From Bdellovibrionales bacterium (lineage in GTDB: Bacteria; Bdellovibrionota; Bdellovibrionia; Bdellovibrionales; Bdellovibrionaceae), in assembly GCA_018266295.1 (NCBI GenBank), contig JAFEAQ010000008.1:62001-126000 (forward strand): 64,000 nucleotides of DNA. Reading direction: 5' to 3'. Below the pieces are notes generated by a model. That model was not told the DNA's origin. It saw only the letters and a list, made by a program, of their open reading frames with translations, and did not search any database. The position numbers were made by a program, and so were the translations under genes. Position 1 is the first letter of the stretch. Every line of letters starts with the position of its first letter. This document shows positions 35,241-44,185 of the stretch, piece by piece.

Positions 35241-36096
35241 GGGCTCCTTTCGTTGCATGCGCGAGCTTCCAGTGGGCCTCGGCTTTTAAGAGTTCATTCT
35301 CAAGACGGTTAAAATTCGGAATATCATCATCCCACTCTATCAACACCGGAGTGTTAGAAAGTTCGCGGGCTTTATACTCAAATAAAGTCCAAACGTCGTC
35401 ATGCACAGCTTTAGAATGAGTATCAAACAAGTAGTCGCCCATGTCGGTGAAGCCGGCCAAATGGATCTGGCCAATCAATTCCGCTGGGATGGCTTTTAAA
35501 TAAGTTTTTGGATCAAAACCAAAATTCGAAGCGTTGACATAGATATTGTTAATATCGAGAAGAATCTTACATCCCGTACTGCGTGCGACTTTCACGAGGA
35601 AATCCCATTCCGTGTAATCAGCTTCAGAGGATTGGATATACGCGGAAACGTTTTCGATCAAAATCTGACGACCCAAGAAGTCTTGAGCATGATCGATATT
35701 GCGGATCAAACCGCGGAGGCTTTCTTCGGTGTACTCCACCGGCAAAAGATCATGCGAGTAATGTGAGCCGAATTTGCTCCAGCACATGTGATCAGAAACG
35801 ATCATCGGATCAATTTCATGCACGAGAGTTTTCAAACGAGAAAGATGTTCGTAGCTCAAACCCTCAGGCGAGCCCAAAGACATTGAAACGCCGTGGAGAG
35901 CCACAGGAAAGTCTTCGCGGATTTTGTGGAGAATTTCGCGGGGACGGCCGAAGGAATCCATGTAGTTTTCAGAAATCGCTTCGAACCACTGAACAGAACC
36001 CGCACCTTGAGAAAGCAAATGCGGATAGTGGGTGGGCCGTAGACCCACACCACCGAAAAAATCATCAGAAATTACATGTACGTTCCGGCTTTCCAT
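35218..36096 (-). CDS. bufB: BufB-type DUF692 multinuclear iron oxygenase (MNIO)
   Basis: TIM-barrel enzyme of the MNIO (DUF692) family that modifies cysteines of bufferin precursors. Conserved iron-site and substrate motifs are visible: ALHGVSMSLG, VSDHMCWS, LIENVSAY, LLDINNIYVNASNFG, IHLAGF and DTHSKAVHDDVW, with many His, Asp and Glu ligands. 292 residues from ATG 36096, which has GAAAGG before it; its first 25 bases overlap the end of bufA. Expected to convert Cys of BufA to thiooxazole-type rings that bind copper. Confidence 0.92.
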   Translation of the reverse strand: MESRNVHVISDDFFGGVGLRPTHYPHLLSQGAGSVQWFEAISENYMDSFGRPREILHKIREDFPVALHGVSMSLGSPEGLSYEHLSRLKTLVHEIDPMIVSDHMCWSKFGSHYSHDLLPVEYTEESLRGLIRNIDHAQDFLGRQILIENVSAYIQSSEADYTEWDFLVKVARSTGCKILLDINNIYVNASNFGFDPKTYLKAIPAELIGQIHLAGFTDMGDYLFDTHSKAVHDDVWTLFEYKARELSNTPVLIEWDDDIPNFNRLENELLKAEAHWKLAHATKGAHEKPVLL

Positions 36097-36353
36097 TTGC
36101 CTTTCTTCGCGACACAGTCTTTCTCTGACATTTTCATCCAGCCTTGACCTTTGCAAGCATTTTTACCAGCGCACTCGTGGCCTGAACCGCCGCATTCGCC
36201 TTTACCTTTGCAAGAGTTTACGCCAGTGCATTCGCCCATTGCTACAGCTTTAGTGTCCGCTGGAGCTGCTTTTTTTGCCGCATCTGCTGCTGAAGCAGTG
36301 CTTGCTGCCATAAGCCCAGCTGCTGCTGCGCCAAGAATCATCATCTTATTCAT
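36072..36353 (-). CDS. bufA: bufferin precursor peptide (BufA), cysteine-rich, 93 aa
   Basis: Signal peptide (cleavage near TASA, residue 22), an Ala/Lys spacer, then six cysteines at 42, 48, 54, 61, 67 and 80 separated by Gly/Lys-rich stretches (GECTGVNSC, GGSGHECAGKNAC). This is the bufferin (DUF2282-like) pattern of a precursor with a Sec leader, modified by BufB/BufC and then exported to the periplasm to buffer copper. Ribosome site AAGGAGG precedes the ATG. Gene order yceI-bufA-bufB-bufC is minus-strand, with 30 bases between yceI and bufA. Related clusters often include a DoxX-type bufD; none is seen here. Confidence 0.87.
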   Translation of the reverse strand: MNKMMILGAAAAGLMAASTASAADAAKKAAPADTKAVAMGECTGVNSCKGKGECGGSGHECAGKNACKGQGWMKMSEKDCVAKKGKWKAGTYM

Positions 36354-36383
36354 AAAGTTCCTCCTTGATAGAATAAGTTAAGT

Positions 36384-36965
36384 TTATTTTTTCGCGGCAA
36401 CGGGATTTGCTTCACCTTCGATGGAGATGCTGACTTCGTCGCCCACAGTCACGCCGCCTTTATCGAGAGCTTTATTCCAAGTAATCCCGAAGTCTTTGCG
36501 ATCGATCTTTGTCGTCGCAGCAAAAGCCAGCTTGTTATTACCCCAAGCATCCATGATCGAACCACGATAGTCTAGATCCAAAGTCACAGTTTTTGATTTA
36601 TCGCGAATTTTCAGAGTGCCGATCGCTTTCACGGGTTTATCGCCAGAGTATTCGATCTTGTCGCTCTTAAAAGTCATCTTTGGATACTTATCAACGCCGA
36701 AGAAATCGTTCGAACGAAGGTGCTTGTCGCGATCAGGCTCGTTGGTGTCGATGGAAGTCGTATCGATTTCAACATTGATGTTGTTCAGTTGATTCTTTGC
36801 CGGATCGAAATCAAATGTACCTGAGAATTTTTTGAAGCGTCCTTTAACGTTCGAAATCATCAAGTGCTTGATCGAAAAGCCAACATCGGTGTGGGAAGGG
36901 TCGATAGAGTAAGGCGCTGCCGATGCCGTCGCGGCCATCAAAAATGTCAGAATAAATGCTTTCAT
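36384..36965 (-). CDS. yceI: YceI-family periplasmic protein
   Basis: Signal peptide (ATASA-A near residue 16), then the YceI lipocalin-like barrel: YSIDPSHTDVGFSIKHLMISNVKGRFKKF broken across strands, SNDFFGVDKYPKMTF, and DRKDFGITWN. Members bind isoprenoid-like ligands in the periplasm and are often stress- or acid-induced. 193 residues from ATG 36965, which has AGGAGG before it; the in-frame codon at 36989 has none. It leads the bufferin operon, so the two may share a stress or metal response. Confidence 0.93.
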   Translation of the reverse strand: MKAFILTFLMAATASAAPYSIDPSHTDVGFSIKHLMISNVKGRFKKFSGTFDFDPAKNQLNNINVEIDTTSIDTNEPDRDKHLRSNDFFGVDKYPKMTFKSDKIEYSGDKPVKAIGTLKIRDKSKTVTLDLDYRGSIMDAWGNNKLAFAATTKIDRKDFGITWNKALDKGGVTVGDEVSISIEGEANPVAAKK

Positions 36966-37070
36966 ATGGAATCCTCCTTGCTGATTCAAGACGTAAGTTT
37001 TGTATTCCTAGGCTAGAGACTTGCTTTGGTCGAAGTCAAATGAAGAATCTTCAGAGGGAAGAGTCTCAAA

Positions 37071-37661
37071 ATGACACGCCTAAAGTCCCGTCAAAAATCC
37101 GCCGAATATTCCTGCATGAGTATCAAGAACACGGAATGGAAATTCTTAGCAACGACGGCTTTTTTGGTAGCGACCATCGCAGTGCCGACGCTTGCATCTT
37201 TGATGACTCCGGACGAAAACACTCCGCAAACAACGATGGTGCTTCGTCCGACAGAATTGAAGTCACGTCAGCCAGCCAGTTTGCCATCGTTAGCAAGCCA
37301 CGCGCCTAAAAAATCTGTTGTGATTCAAGACACGAAAAAAGAGCTCAATAATCTGTTGAGTAACAATCTGATCAGCTTTGATTTCTCTTGCGGGAAAACG
37401 AAAACCACGGACTTCAAGGTGGAGGGCGGCTACCTGCAATTAAAGGGTAAAGATTGCAATAAAGGGGCTCAGGCTCCGAAGCTCAGCATCACAAACAAAT
37501 CGAATGGCTTTACGGCGTCGGTTTTCATGCTGAACGAGAAAGAATATCAAACCGATTTGATCCAGCTCCAAGAAGGCGAAAATCAGATCTCCATTCAATA
37601 TCAAATGCCGTCGGGACAAATTGAGGAGCACCTCCTCAAAGTCAAAGCCGGCGCGATCTAA
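37071..37661 (+). CDS. membrane-anchored hypothetical protein, 196 aa
   Basis: One hydrophobic segment at ~25-45 (FLATTAFLVATIAVPTLASL), preceded by basic residues, anchors the chain, which then has a polar linker and a C-terminal domain (~95-196) of strands with CGKTK and KDCNK cysteines. Nothing in it matches a family I know. ATG 37071 has GAGGGA upstream; a shorter start at 37116 is possible but has no ribosome site. Function unknown. Confidence 0.55.
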   Translation: MTRLKSRQKSAEYSCMSIKNTEWKFLATTAFLVATIAVPTLASLMTPDENTPQTTMVLRPTELKSRQPASLPSLASHAPKKSVVIQDTKKELNNLLSNNLISFDFSCGKTKTTDFKVEGGYLQLKGKDCNKGAQAPKLSITNKSNGFTASVFMLNEKEYQTDLIQLQEGENQISIQYQMPSGQIEEHLLKVKAGAI

Positions 37662-37774
37662 ACTGACGAAAACTCGTAATAATTTCCTTCCCAAACACAA
37701 TCTTAACGCGCAATATACAAAACAGTGATTTAAGGTTTGATCATAGGGCCTGGCTTCCTTTATGGTGGCTGCCG

Positions 37775-38440
37775 ATGACAGAATACGTATTGGATAATTT
37801 GAATCAATTGGAACTAAAGAAACGGTCTGACATTCATTGGGCGCGTAAAATTTGGCACATGGCGGGAGTCTTCGGCATGTTTGCTGTCTATGTTCTTGCG
37901 CCCGAAATGGTTTCTTATTCTATTTTGGCCATCGCGACGCTTTTGTTTCTGCCAATCGACTTCCTCCGTCATAGATATCCAGCCCTCAATGACTGGATGG
38001 TTCACGCTTTTAAACCGATCATGCGCACCCACGAAATTCACAGAATCGCCGGTACGACGTACTTACTGAGTGGCGTTTGCGTGATCGTGGCTTTGTTCCC
38101 ACGCCCGGTGGTGGCATTGACCTTGTTGTTCCTGGCATTTGCGGATCCGATCGCTTCGTTCGTGGGGATCAAATACGGTAAGGACAAAGTTTTCGGTCAC
38201 AAATCCATTCAAGGGTTCATGGCGGCGTTCGGTGTCTGCGCACTTTTGACAGCGATTTTCTTGAGTTACTTCAATATCATGATCGATCGAGTGATCGTTG
38301 TGAGTCTCTTGGCCGGCCTCATTGGGGCTTTGGCGGAATTGATTCCTATCGGTAAAATGGATGATAATTTCACGTTGCCGGTATTGAGTGGCTTCGGGCT
38401 TTATATTTTATTTTATCTATTCGGCCTTTTTGCGGCTTAA
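37775..38440 (+). CDS. dolichol-kinase/CTP-dependent diacylglycerol kinase-like membrane protein, 221 aa
   Basis: Seven or so hydrophobic helices and the family marks: RKIWHMAG (~24-31), LFLAFADPIASFVGIKYGK (~118-136), KSIQGFMAAF (~143-152), and the end AELIPIGKMDDNFTLP. These match the phytol/dolichol kinase and yeast Dgk1 group, which use CTP to phosphorylate lipid alcohols or diacylglycerol. A role in making phosphatidate for the adjacent pssA pathway is inferred. 23 bases separate it from pssA. Confidence 0.72.
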   Translation: MTEYVLDNLNQLELKKRSDIHWARKIWHMAGVFGMFAVYVLAPEMVSYSILAIATLLFLPIDFLRHRYPALNDWMVHAFKPIMRTHEIHRIAGTTYLLSGVCVIVALFPRPVVALTLLFLAFADPIASFVGIKYGKDKVFGHKSIQGFMAAFGVCALLTAIFLSYFNIMIDRVIVVSLLAGLIGALAELIPIGKMDDNFTLPVLSGFGLYILFYLFGLFAA

Positions 38441-38463
38441 AGCAAAATCAAAGGAAGATTTCT

Positions 38464-39318
38464 ATGGCAAATTATCCAACAACTCCTGCTGAATCGAATG
38501 AACCCGCCGGCAAGAAGCTGGCGATCTACATCTACGTTCTTCCGAATTTGATGACGACGGGGAACTTGTTCTTCGGTTTCTTCGCGATCATCCAAGCTTT
38601 GAAATCAAACTTCCTCTATGGTGCTTACGCGATCGTTGCGGCAGCGGTGTTTGACTTGCTTGACGGCCGTTTGGCACGTCTGACTCGTTCAACATCAAAA
38701 TTTGGTGCTGAATACGACTCCCTCTGTGACTTGGTCAGCTTCGGGGTGGCTCCGGCAATTATGTTGTATCAATGGGCTTTGAATCCGTTCGGTCGCCTTG
38801 GTTGGATTGCGTGCTTCTTGTTCGCAACCTGCGGTGCTCTTCGCCTGGCGCGTTTCAATGTTCAAGCCGGTATTGTTGAGAAAAACTACTTCCAAGGTTT
38901 GCCAATTCCAATGGCGGCGGGGATCGTGGCTTCGTCAATTTTGGCGGTTCAAGATCTCGAGATGGAGGCCAGCGGTAACATCGGCCTTCTCATTATGACA
39001 ATCCTCTTGGCGCTCGTGATGGTGAGTAACTTCCGCTATCGCAGCTTCAAAGATTTGGATTTGAAAGAACGTCTTCCATTCCGTTATTTGCTTTTGGGTG
39101 TTGGTGTAATCGTGGTCGTGGCTCTCCGTCCGGAGGTCATGCTCTTTGTTCTCTTCTTCGGTTACGCTGTTCTCGGTGCCGTTTTCGGCGTCTTTAAGTT
39201 AGGAAAAAATGCCCGCAGGATCCGTCCTAGCGTGTACGCTCCAGCGCAAACCAACGAAGAAGATCTCGTTGAAGAAGACGAAGAAACGGAAAAAGCGAAA
39301 GATGAGAAAAAACCTTAA
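38464..39318 (+). CDS. pssA: CDP-diacylglycerol--serine O-phosphatidyltransferase
   Basis: The CDP-alcohol phosphotransferase signature is intact: DGRLARLTRSTSKFGAEYD then SLCD (~63-87), giving the D-G-x2-A-R-x8-G-x3-D-x3-D pattern. Several membrane helices surround it, and the C-terminal tail is acidic (EEDEETEK). It makes phosphatidylserine, precursor of phosphatidylethanolamine. 284 residues, longer than the minimal family because of that tail. The ribosome site AAAGGAAG precedes the ATG. The last 17 bases overlap asd. Confidence 0.92.
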   Translation: MANYPTTPAESNEPAGKKLAIYIYVLPNLMTTGNLFFGFFAIIQALKSNFLYGAYAIVAAAVFDLLDGRLARLTRSTSKFGAEYDSLCDLVSFGVAPAIMLYQWALNPFGRLGWIACFLFATCGALRLARFNVQAGIVEKNYFQGLPIPMAAGIVASSILAVQDLEMEASGNIGLLIMTILLALVMVSNFRYRSFKDLDLKERLPFRYLLLGVGVIVVVALRPEVMLFVLFFGYAVLGAVFGVFKLGKNARRIRPSVYAPAQTNEEDLVEEDEETEKAKDEKKP

Positions 39319-40324
39319 AGTCGGTGTTGTCGGCGCTACCGGAATGGTAGGCCAAACGTTCATGAACATCCTCGAAGAGCGCAAGTTCCCTATGGCGGAA
39401 CTTCGCCCGTTTGCCAGTGATGCCTCTGCAGGTAAGAAGATTCACGTGCAAGGCCAAGATTGGACTGTTCAGACTTTAAAACCAGGCTGCTTCGACGGTT
39501 TGGATCTTGTGTTCTTCTCTTCAGGCGATGACATCAGTAAAGAGTGGGCTCCGCTAGCGGCAAAGGCCGGCGCTTTTGCCATCGATAACTCAGCCGCTTT
39601 CCGCATGGATCCATCAATCCACTTGATCGTGCCTGAAGTGAATGGCCACCTCGTCAACTCGAAATCTCAGCCGCAAGTGATCGCAAATCCGAATTGCTCC
39701 ACCATTCAGTTGGTTGTCGCCATGAAGCCGCTCGCAGACAAATTCGGCCTTGAAGAAGTGCGTGTCAGTTCTTACCAAGCGGTGAGTGGTGCGGGGATCG
39801 CGGGCTACGATGAGTTGCTCAATCAAACCGAGGATTACAAGAATCCGTCGCCAAAGCACACGACATTCCCGCATCCAATTCTGTTCAATTGCATTCCGCA
39901 AATCGGTTCTTTCAACGATGAAGGCTTCTGCTCTGAAGAAGTGAAAATTATGAAGGAAACACGCAAAATCCTCGGCCTTCCAGACTTGAAAGTGTCGGCA
40001 TTCACCGTGCGTGTTCCGGCGCTCAATGCCCACAGTGAATCGGTGTGGGTGACGCTCAAGCAGAAAACGGATCGCGCCAACATTGTGGAAACGATGAAGA
40101 GCTTCCAAGGTCTCGTGATTCAAGATGAGACACAGAAATCTGTGTATCCAACTCCACGCAATGTGTCAGGGCAAGATCCTGTTTACGTCGGACGCATCCA
40201 CAGAGACCCGGAGAACCCTTATATGTGGCTCATGTGGGTGGTGTCGGACAACATTCGCAAGGGCGCTGCTTTGAATGGAATCCAAATCGCCGAGCATATT
40301 TTTGACATCAAGCCCCAGGCGTGA
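39302..40324 (+). CDS. asd: Aspartate-semialdehyde dehydrogenase
   Basis: Converts aspartyl phosphate to aspartate semialdehyde, feeding lysine, diaminopimelate, threonine and methionine. The Rossmann motif VGVVGATGMVGQ (~7-18) and the active-site NPNCSTIQ with nucleophile Cys are present, plus AFTVRVPALNAHSESV. 340 residues from ATG 39302; the frame extends back into pssA to 39209, but only basic low-complexity sequence is gained. Diaminopimelate links it to wall synthesis; lysC is at the other end of the window. Confidence 0.96.
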   Translation: MRKNLKVGVVGATGMVGQTFMNILEERKFPMAELRPFASDASAGKKIHVQGQDWTVQTLKPGCFDGLDLVFFSSGDDISKEWAPLAAKAGAFAIDNSAAFRMDPSIHLIVPEVNGHLVNSKSQPQVIANPNCSTIQLVVAMKPLADKFGLEEVRVSSYQAVSGAGIAGYDELLNQTEDYKNPSPKHTTFPHPILFNCIPQIGSFNDEGFCSEEVKIMKETRKILGLPDLKVSAFTVRVPALNAHSESVWVTLKQKTDRANIVETMKSFQGLVIQDETQKSVYPTPRNVSGQDPVYVGRIHRDPENPYMWLMWVVSDNIRKGAALNGIQIAEHIFDIKPQA

Positions 40325-40336
40325 TCTCATAAATAT

Positions 40337-41797
40337 GTGGAAGTATCACGGACGATTATTTCAAAACTTATTCTAATCTCATCCCTCGTGGTTGGCAGCT
40401 TTGCGGCGGCACAAACAGCCTCGCCAACGCCGACCCCAACGACATCAGGGATGCGGCTTTCTGGCGACGCGGCTCCTACGGGCCTTTCCTATTTCGTGCC
40501 AGCAAGCACGAATAGCTCCGGCTCTACCACAATACCAGTTATTTACGGTGGTTATGCAGGCGACTCGGGCGGATGCGCTACGAACCAAAGAGATAATAGC
40601 TCCACTTGTAATTCCTGTGACGGCTCCTTTGTTGGGACTAATCAGAAGTGGTGCAATCAAACTTCGATCTATCCCGACTTGGTTTTACGAATCACTTTAG
40701 TTTCATCGACTACAGCGACCTTCCAAGGAACTCCACGCATTCTTTATCGCCTGTCCGGAAGTGGCTCGACAGCTTCTTTTTATACGCCTGACAATACGAC
40801 AGCCCCAACATTGGCTACGGGACAACCGTTTACTATCGAGATCAAATGGAGCAGCCTTTGCAAGAATATCGTTGGTGCGACGAATTCAACCTGCGCCACT
40901 GGATTTTCCGGTGTCACCCTGAGTGCAGGGATTGACAATAACAACGATGGTGAACTCGAAGAGAAAGTAGATTTCACTTTGGTTTTACGCTCGATTGTGA
41001 CCGAAGCTGGTACCAGCGCAACAGTTACAAACTGCCCAGTAGGAACAACTCCGACAGATACCACTCAAGGCATCTGCGACTATAATGTGACTGCTGGTGA
41101 TGAAAAAGTTTATATCCTTAATTACGCAGCTTCCAGCTATGACCTCGTAACGGCCGACTCTAACGTGAAATACAACCGTGTGGTGATGTTCTATCAAGAG
41201 GGTGTGGCTGACGCGAAGGCGATTCCTAATAATGCAGACAATGTTGTTTTGAATTTGCAAAACAACTCGCCAAGTCCGCCAAGTATTTCTGACCCGCGTA
41301 TTCGTGGTTTGCAAAACGATGTCAACTATTGCTTCTCTTTGGCGAGCATGGATATCACCGGCAACATCATGTATTTCGCAGATCAAACGGTTTTGGGCAC
41401 GGCCTCGAAAGTCTGTGCAACACCTTCACAAGTTGTCGGTCTTTTGGATGACAAGCACTGCTTTATCGCGACAGCGACGTACGGCAGCTCGATGGCTCCG
41501 GAAGTTCAAACTTTCCGTGAGTTTCGTAACAAGTACCTTCTGACGAACTCAGCGGGGCAGTCTTTGGTGAAACTCTATTACAAGTTTGGTCCAGAAGCGG
41601 CGGAATGGATTTCTCATAGCGAAGCTTTGAAAACGGCGAGCGTTATGGGGCTTTGGCCTGTGCTTCTGTTTGTAAAACTCAGTCTTTGGATCGGCATTAT
41701 TCCGGCATTTCTTGTGGCTCTTTTAGGTACGGCACTCTTAGCAAAATTCACTCTGTGGGCCCTTCGCAATAGAAGCTCTTTGAGGGGGAACGCGTGA
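40337..41797 (+). CDS. exported protein with CFI-box C-terminal sorting domain, 486 aa
   Basis: A signal peptide (GSFAAAQ) follows a GTG start at 40337; no strong ribosome site is seen, so the start is uncertain. Residues ~25-370 are Ser/Thr/Asn-rich strands with paired cysteines (GGCATNQ, CNSCDG), a surface-protein texture. The end carries a CFI-box-CTERM domain: CFIATATYGSSM, FREFRNKYLL and LVKLYYKFGPEAAEWI, then membrane helices. Such C-terminal modules tag proteins for processing or sorting at the envelope. Coupled to the following gene (stop and GTG overlap). Confidence 0.72.
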   Translation: MEVSRTIISKLILISSLVVGSFAAAQTASPTPTPTTSGMRLSGDAAPTGLSYFVPASTNSSGSTTIPVIYGGYAGDSGGCATNQRDNSSTCNSCDGSFVGTNQKWCNQTSIYPDLVLRITLVSSTTATFQGTPRILYRLSGSGSTASFYTPDNTTAPTLATGQPFTIEIKWSSLCKNIVGATNSTCATGFSGVTLSAGIDNNNDGELEEKVDFTLVLRSIVTEAGTSATVTNCPVGTTPTDTTQGICDYNVTAGDEKVYILNYAASSYDLVTADSNVKYNRVVMFYQEGVADAKAIPNNADNVVLNLQNNSPSPPSISDPRIRGLQNDVNYCFSLASMDITGNIMYFADQTVLGTASKVCATPSQVVGLLDDKHCFIATATYGSSMAPEVQTFREFRNKYLLTNSAGQSLVKLYYKFGPEAAEWISHSEALKTASVMGLWPVLLFVKLSLWIGIIPAFLVALLGTALLAKFTLWALRNRSSLRGNA

Positions 41798-42816
41798 AGA
41801 TTTTTGTGAAAGCGTTTATGGTTGCTGCAGTAGCAACCTTCAGCGCGCATGCTTTTGCCGCTCCTCAAGAAGCCCCGCCACGTGAACCACCTTATACAGA
41901 TAGCAATGAATTTGATTCTGTCCTTGGTGAAGACCCGACAGCAACCAACGCTATTCCTGTGAGTCCTGCACCGACAAACTCCCAGCCTCCGGCAGCTTCG
42001 CAATCTACTTTGGATGACTGGTCAGCAGAAAACCCGCCTGTTCAGCAAGCGGCTCCTAAGAAACAACAGCCAAAGAAAGTCGCGACTGGCTACACTTCTT
42101 CGGCAACTGATGAAGTGGACAGAACTCCGCAAAAAGGTGTGAAGCTGATTCATCACCCGGATGCAAAAAAAGGTCTGATTCGCATCGAGCAAGATGGAAC
42201 CTACGTTTACAAGATCAAAACCACTCCGAAAAATCAGACAGGGATTGTGCGTTTTGGGATGATGGATCCACCGAAGATCGTTTCAGCGGATGGCTATACG
42301 GATTTCAAAGGCATGTACGGCAGCAGCTCGATCGGGACTTTGATGTTTGATTACGAGTGGCAGCCATTCACCGGCTTTGGCAAACTCGGCGTGCAAACAG
42401 GTTTTGATTTCGCGATGGCAAATGGACATGGTCACTTCTTGAAAAACGGGGCGCAGGCTCAAGAGAAATACACCTTTGTGATTCTGCCTCTGAATCTGGG
42501 GCTTATATATCGCTTGGAATATTTCAAACGTCAGTGGATCGCTCCTTATATTTCAGGCGGCGGAAGCTATATTGCCGTCGCAGAAATGCGTGACGATGAT
42601 AAGAATAACTTCAGCGGCACTCCGGCTGCTTACGGCGCCGGCGGTTTGATGTTTAATCTGACGGCGATTGATAAGAGCATGGCGTTTAACCTCGACAGCG
42701 AATACGGCGTCGGCAATCTCTGGATTGTGGCCGAATACCGTTATCAAAAAGCTTTTTCCGAGGACCTTGATTTCACCGGTGGAATCATGAGTATCGGAAT
42801 CAGCGCTGACTTCTAA
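41794..42816 (+). CDS. outer-membrane protein with Pro-rich spacer, 340 aa
   Basis: GTG start overlaps the upstream stop (GTGA). Signal peptide ending AFA-A, then a Pro/Ala/Gln-rich spacer (~25-110). The C-terminal half (~130-340) has alternating aromatic strands (YGSSSIGTLMFDYEW, GLIYRLEYF, WIVAEYRYQK) and ends in Phe, the usual barrel signal for BAM insertion. Together with the CFI-box protein before it, this suggests a surface pair. Function unknown. Confidence 0.7.
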   Translation: MKIFVKAFMVAAVATFSAHAFAAPQEAPPREPPYTDSNEFDSVLGEDPTATNAIPVSPAPTNSQPPAASQSTLDDWSAENPPVQQAAPKKQQPKKVATGYTSSATDEVDRTPQKGVKLIHHPDAKKGLIRIEQDGTYVYKIKTTPKNQTGIVRFGMMDPPKIVSADGYTDFKGMYGSSSIGTLMFDYEWQPFTGFGKLGVQTGFDFAMANGHGHFLKNGAQAQEKYTFVILPLNLGLIYRLEYFKRQWIAPYISGGGSYIAVAEMRDDDKNNFSGTPAAYGAGGLMFNLTAIDKSMAFNLDSEYGVGNLWIVAEYRYQKAFSEDLDFTGGIMSIGISADF

Positions 42817-42841
42817 GCCCAGTTCTGCTATAAGATCGCCC

Positions 42842-43627
42842 ATGCAGAGAATCCGATTCCTCGTATCCTATGACGGCACTGACTTTTGCGGGTGGCAAAA
42901 ACAAAACCACATGCCGAACAAAAGCGTCCAACAGACCCTCGAAGAGGCTCTGTGCAAGGTCTTCCAGGAAAAAATTACTCTATCTGCCAGCGGCCGAACC
43001 GATGCCGGAGTTCACGCCATCGGCCAAGTTTGTCATTTCGATACGGCGCGTCCACTGAGCCGCCTCGAGAATTGGGACATGGCTTGGGCCCTCCGACCCC
43101 ACCTTCCGAAGTCGATTTCGGTCAAAAAAGCCTGGTTGGCGCCCCCGGATTTCCATGCGACTTTGTCAGCGGAGCGCAAAACCTATCGGTATCTTATATA
43201 TAATAAGCCGCGCGCCGGGGCGATCATGCATCGTTATGCGGACTGGGCAAGATTGCCTATTAAGCTTGAGCACCTTCAGGAGAGTTCCCGGTTTCTTTTG
43301 GGAAAACAAGACTTTAAGAGCTTTCAGTCAGTCGGCACAGAACTCAAAAGCACCATCCGCGAGATCTACCAAGCGGACTGGGAGTGGCGCAAACCGGGCC
43401 TTTTGCAGTTCACGATCACCGGCAATGGCTTCATGAAGCAGATGGTTCGCAACATCGTGGGAACCCAGCTAATGCTTGAAAAAAAGGGTTTCCAGCCGGA
43501 ATCCATGAAAGACATTATAGCGGCCCTGGACCGCAAACAGGCCGGGCCGACGGCGGCGGCCGAGGGTCTCTATTTAATGCGCGTTTATTATCCTCGAGAT
43601 CTTGACATTAGGTGCCGCGAAATTTAA
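42842..43627 (+). CDS. truA: tRNA pseudouridine(38-40) synthase
   Basis: Opens with VSYDGTDFCGWQKQ, then SGRTDAGVHAIGQ with the catalytic Asp (~50-63). The C-terminal RNA-binding part ends IRNIVGTQLM-like (MVRNIVGT). Modifies the anticodon arm of many tRNAs. 261 residues is normal. It stands just upstream of rplM-rpsI, a common arrangement, but 100 bases separate it from rplM. Confidence 0.95.
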   Translation: MQRIRFLVSYDGTDFCGWQKQNHMPNKSVQQTLEEALCKVFQEKITLSASGRTDAGVHAIGQVCHFDTARPLSRLENWDMAWALRPHLPKSISVKKAWLAPPDFHATLSAERKTYRYLIYNKPRAGAIMHRYADWARLPIKLEHLQESSRFLLGKQDFKSFQSVGTELKSTIREIYQADWEWRKPGLLQFTITGNGFMKQMVRNIVGTQLMLEKKGFQPESMKDIIAALDRKQAGPTAAAEGLYLMRVYYPRDLDIRCREI

Positions 43628-43727
43628 AACATCCCTTCTTGCAGTTTTGGGGCAAAGAATGTATCTACTGTGCCTCGCAAACGTTTTGCTTAGAAATTAA
43701 GAAGATATAGTTATTTTTGGAGTCATC

Positions 43728-44171
43728 ATGAAGACTTGGAATGCAAAAGCCGATGAAGTTGAAAGAAAATGGCACGTTATCGATGCTACTGGTTTGAAAG
43801 TAGGTCGTTTGGCTACTCACGTAGCAACTCTCCTCCGTGGAAAAAACAAGCCAATCTTCACTCCTAACGTAGACACAGGCGATTTCGTTGTTGTTATCAA
43901 CACGGATAAAGCTGAACTTACTGGCAACAAAGCAACAGCTAAAAAATATTACAGACACTCTCGTTTCTTCGGTTCTTTGAAAGAGAAAACTGCTGCTCAA
44001 ATGCAAGCAGAAGATTCTACTTTCATCATCCACGAAGCGGTTCGCGGTATGCTTCCTACAAACAAGCTTTCTCGCGATGTGATTGGTAAATTGAAACTCT
44101 ACACTGGCGGTGAGCACCCACATGCTGCTCAAAAACCAGCAGTATACACTGTTCCAACAGGCAAGAACTAA
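43728..44171 (+). CDS. rplM: 50S ribosomal protein L13
   Basis: Contains the L13 marks WHVIDATGLKVGRLATHVA, GDFVVVINTDK and the KLSRDVIGKLKLYTGGEHPHAAQKP end. Part of the large subunit near the peptidyl-transferase-adjacent surface. 147 residues, normal. Ribosome site GGAG lies 8 bases before ATG. rpsI follows after 14 bases, the conserved rplM-rpsI operon. Confidence 0.98.
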   Translation: MKTWNAKADEVERKWHVIDATGLKVGRLATHVATLLRGKNKPIFTPNVDTGDFVVVINTDKAELTGNKATAKKYYRHSRFFGSLKEKTAAQMQAEDSTFIIHEAVRGMLPTNKLSRDVIGKLKLYTGGEHPHAAQKPAVYTVPTGKN

Positions 44172-44185
44172 GAAGGGTATAGTCA

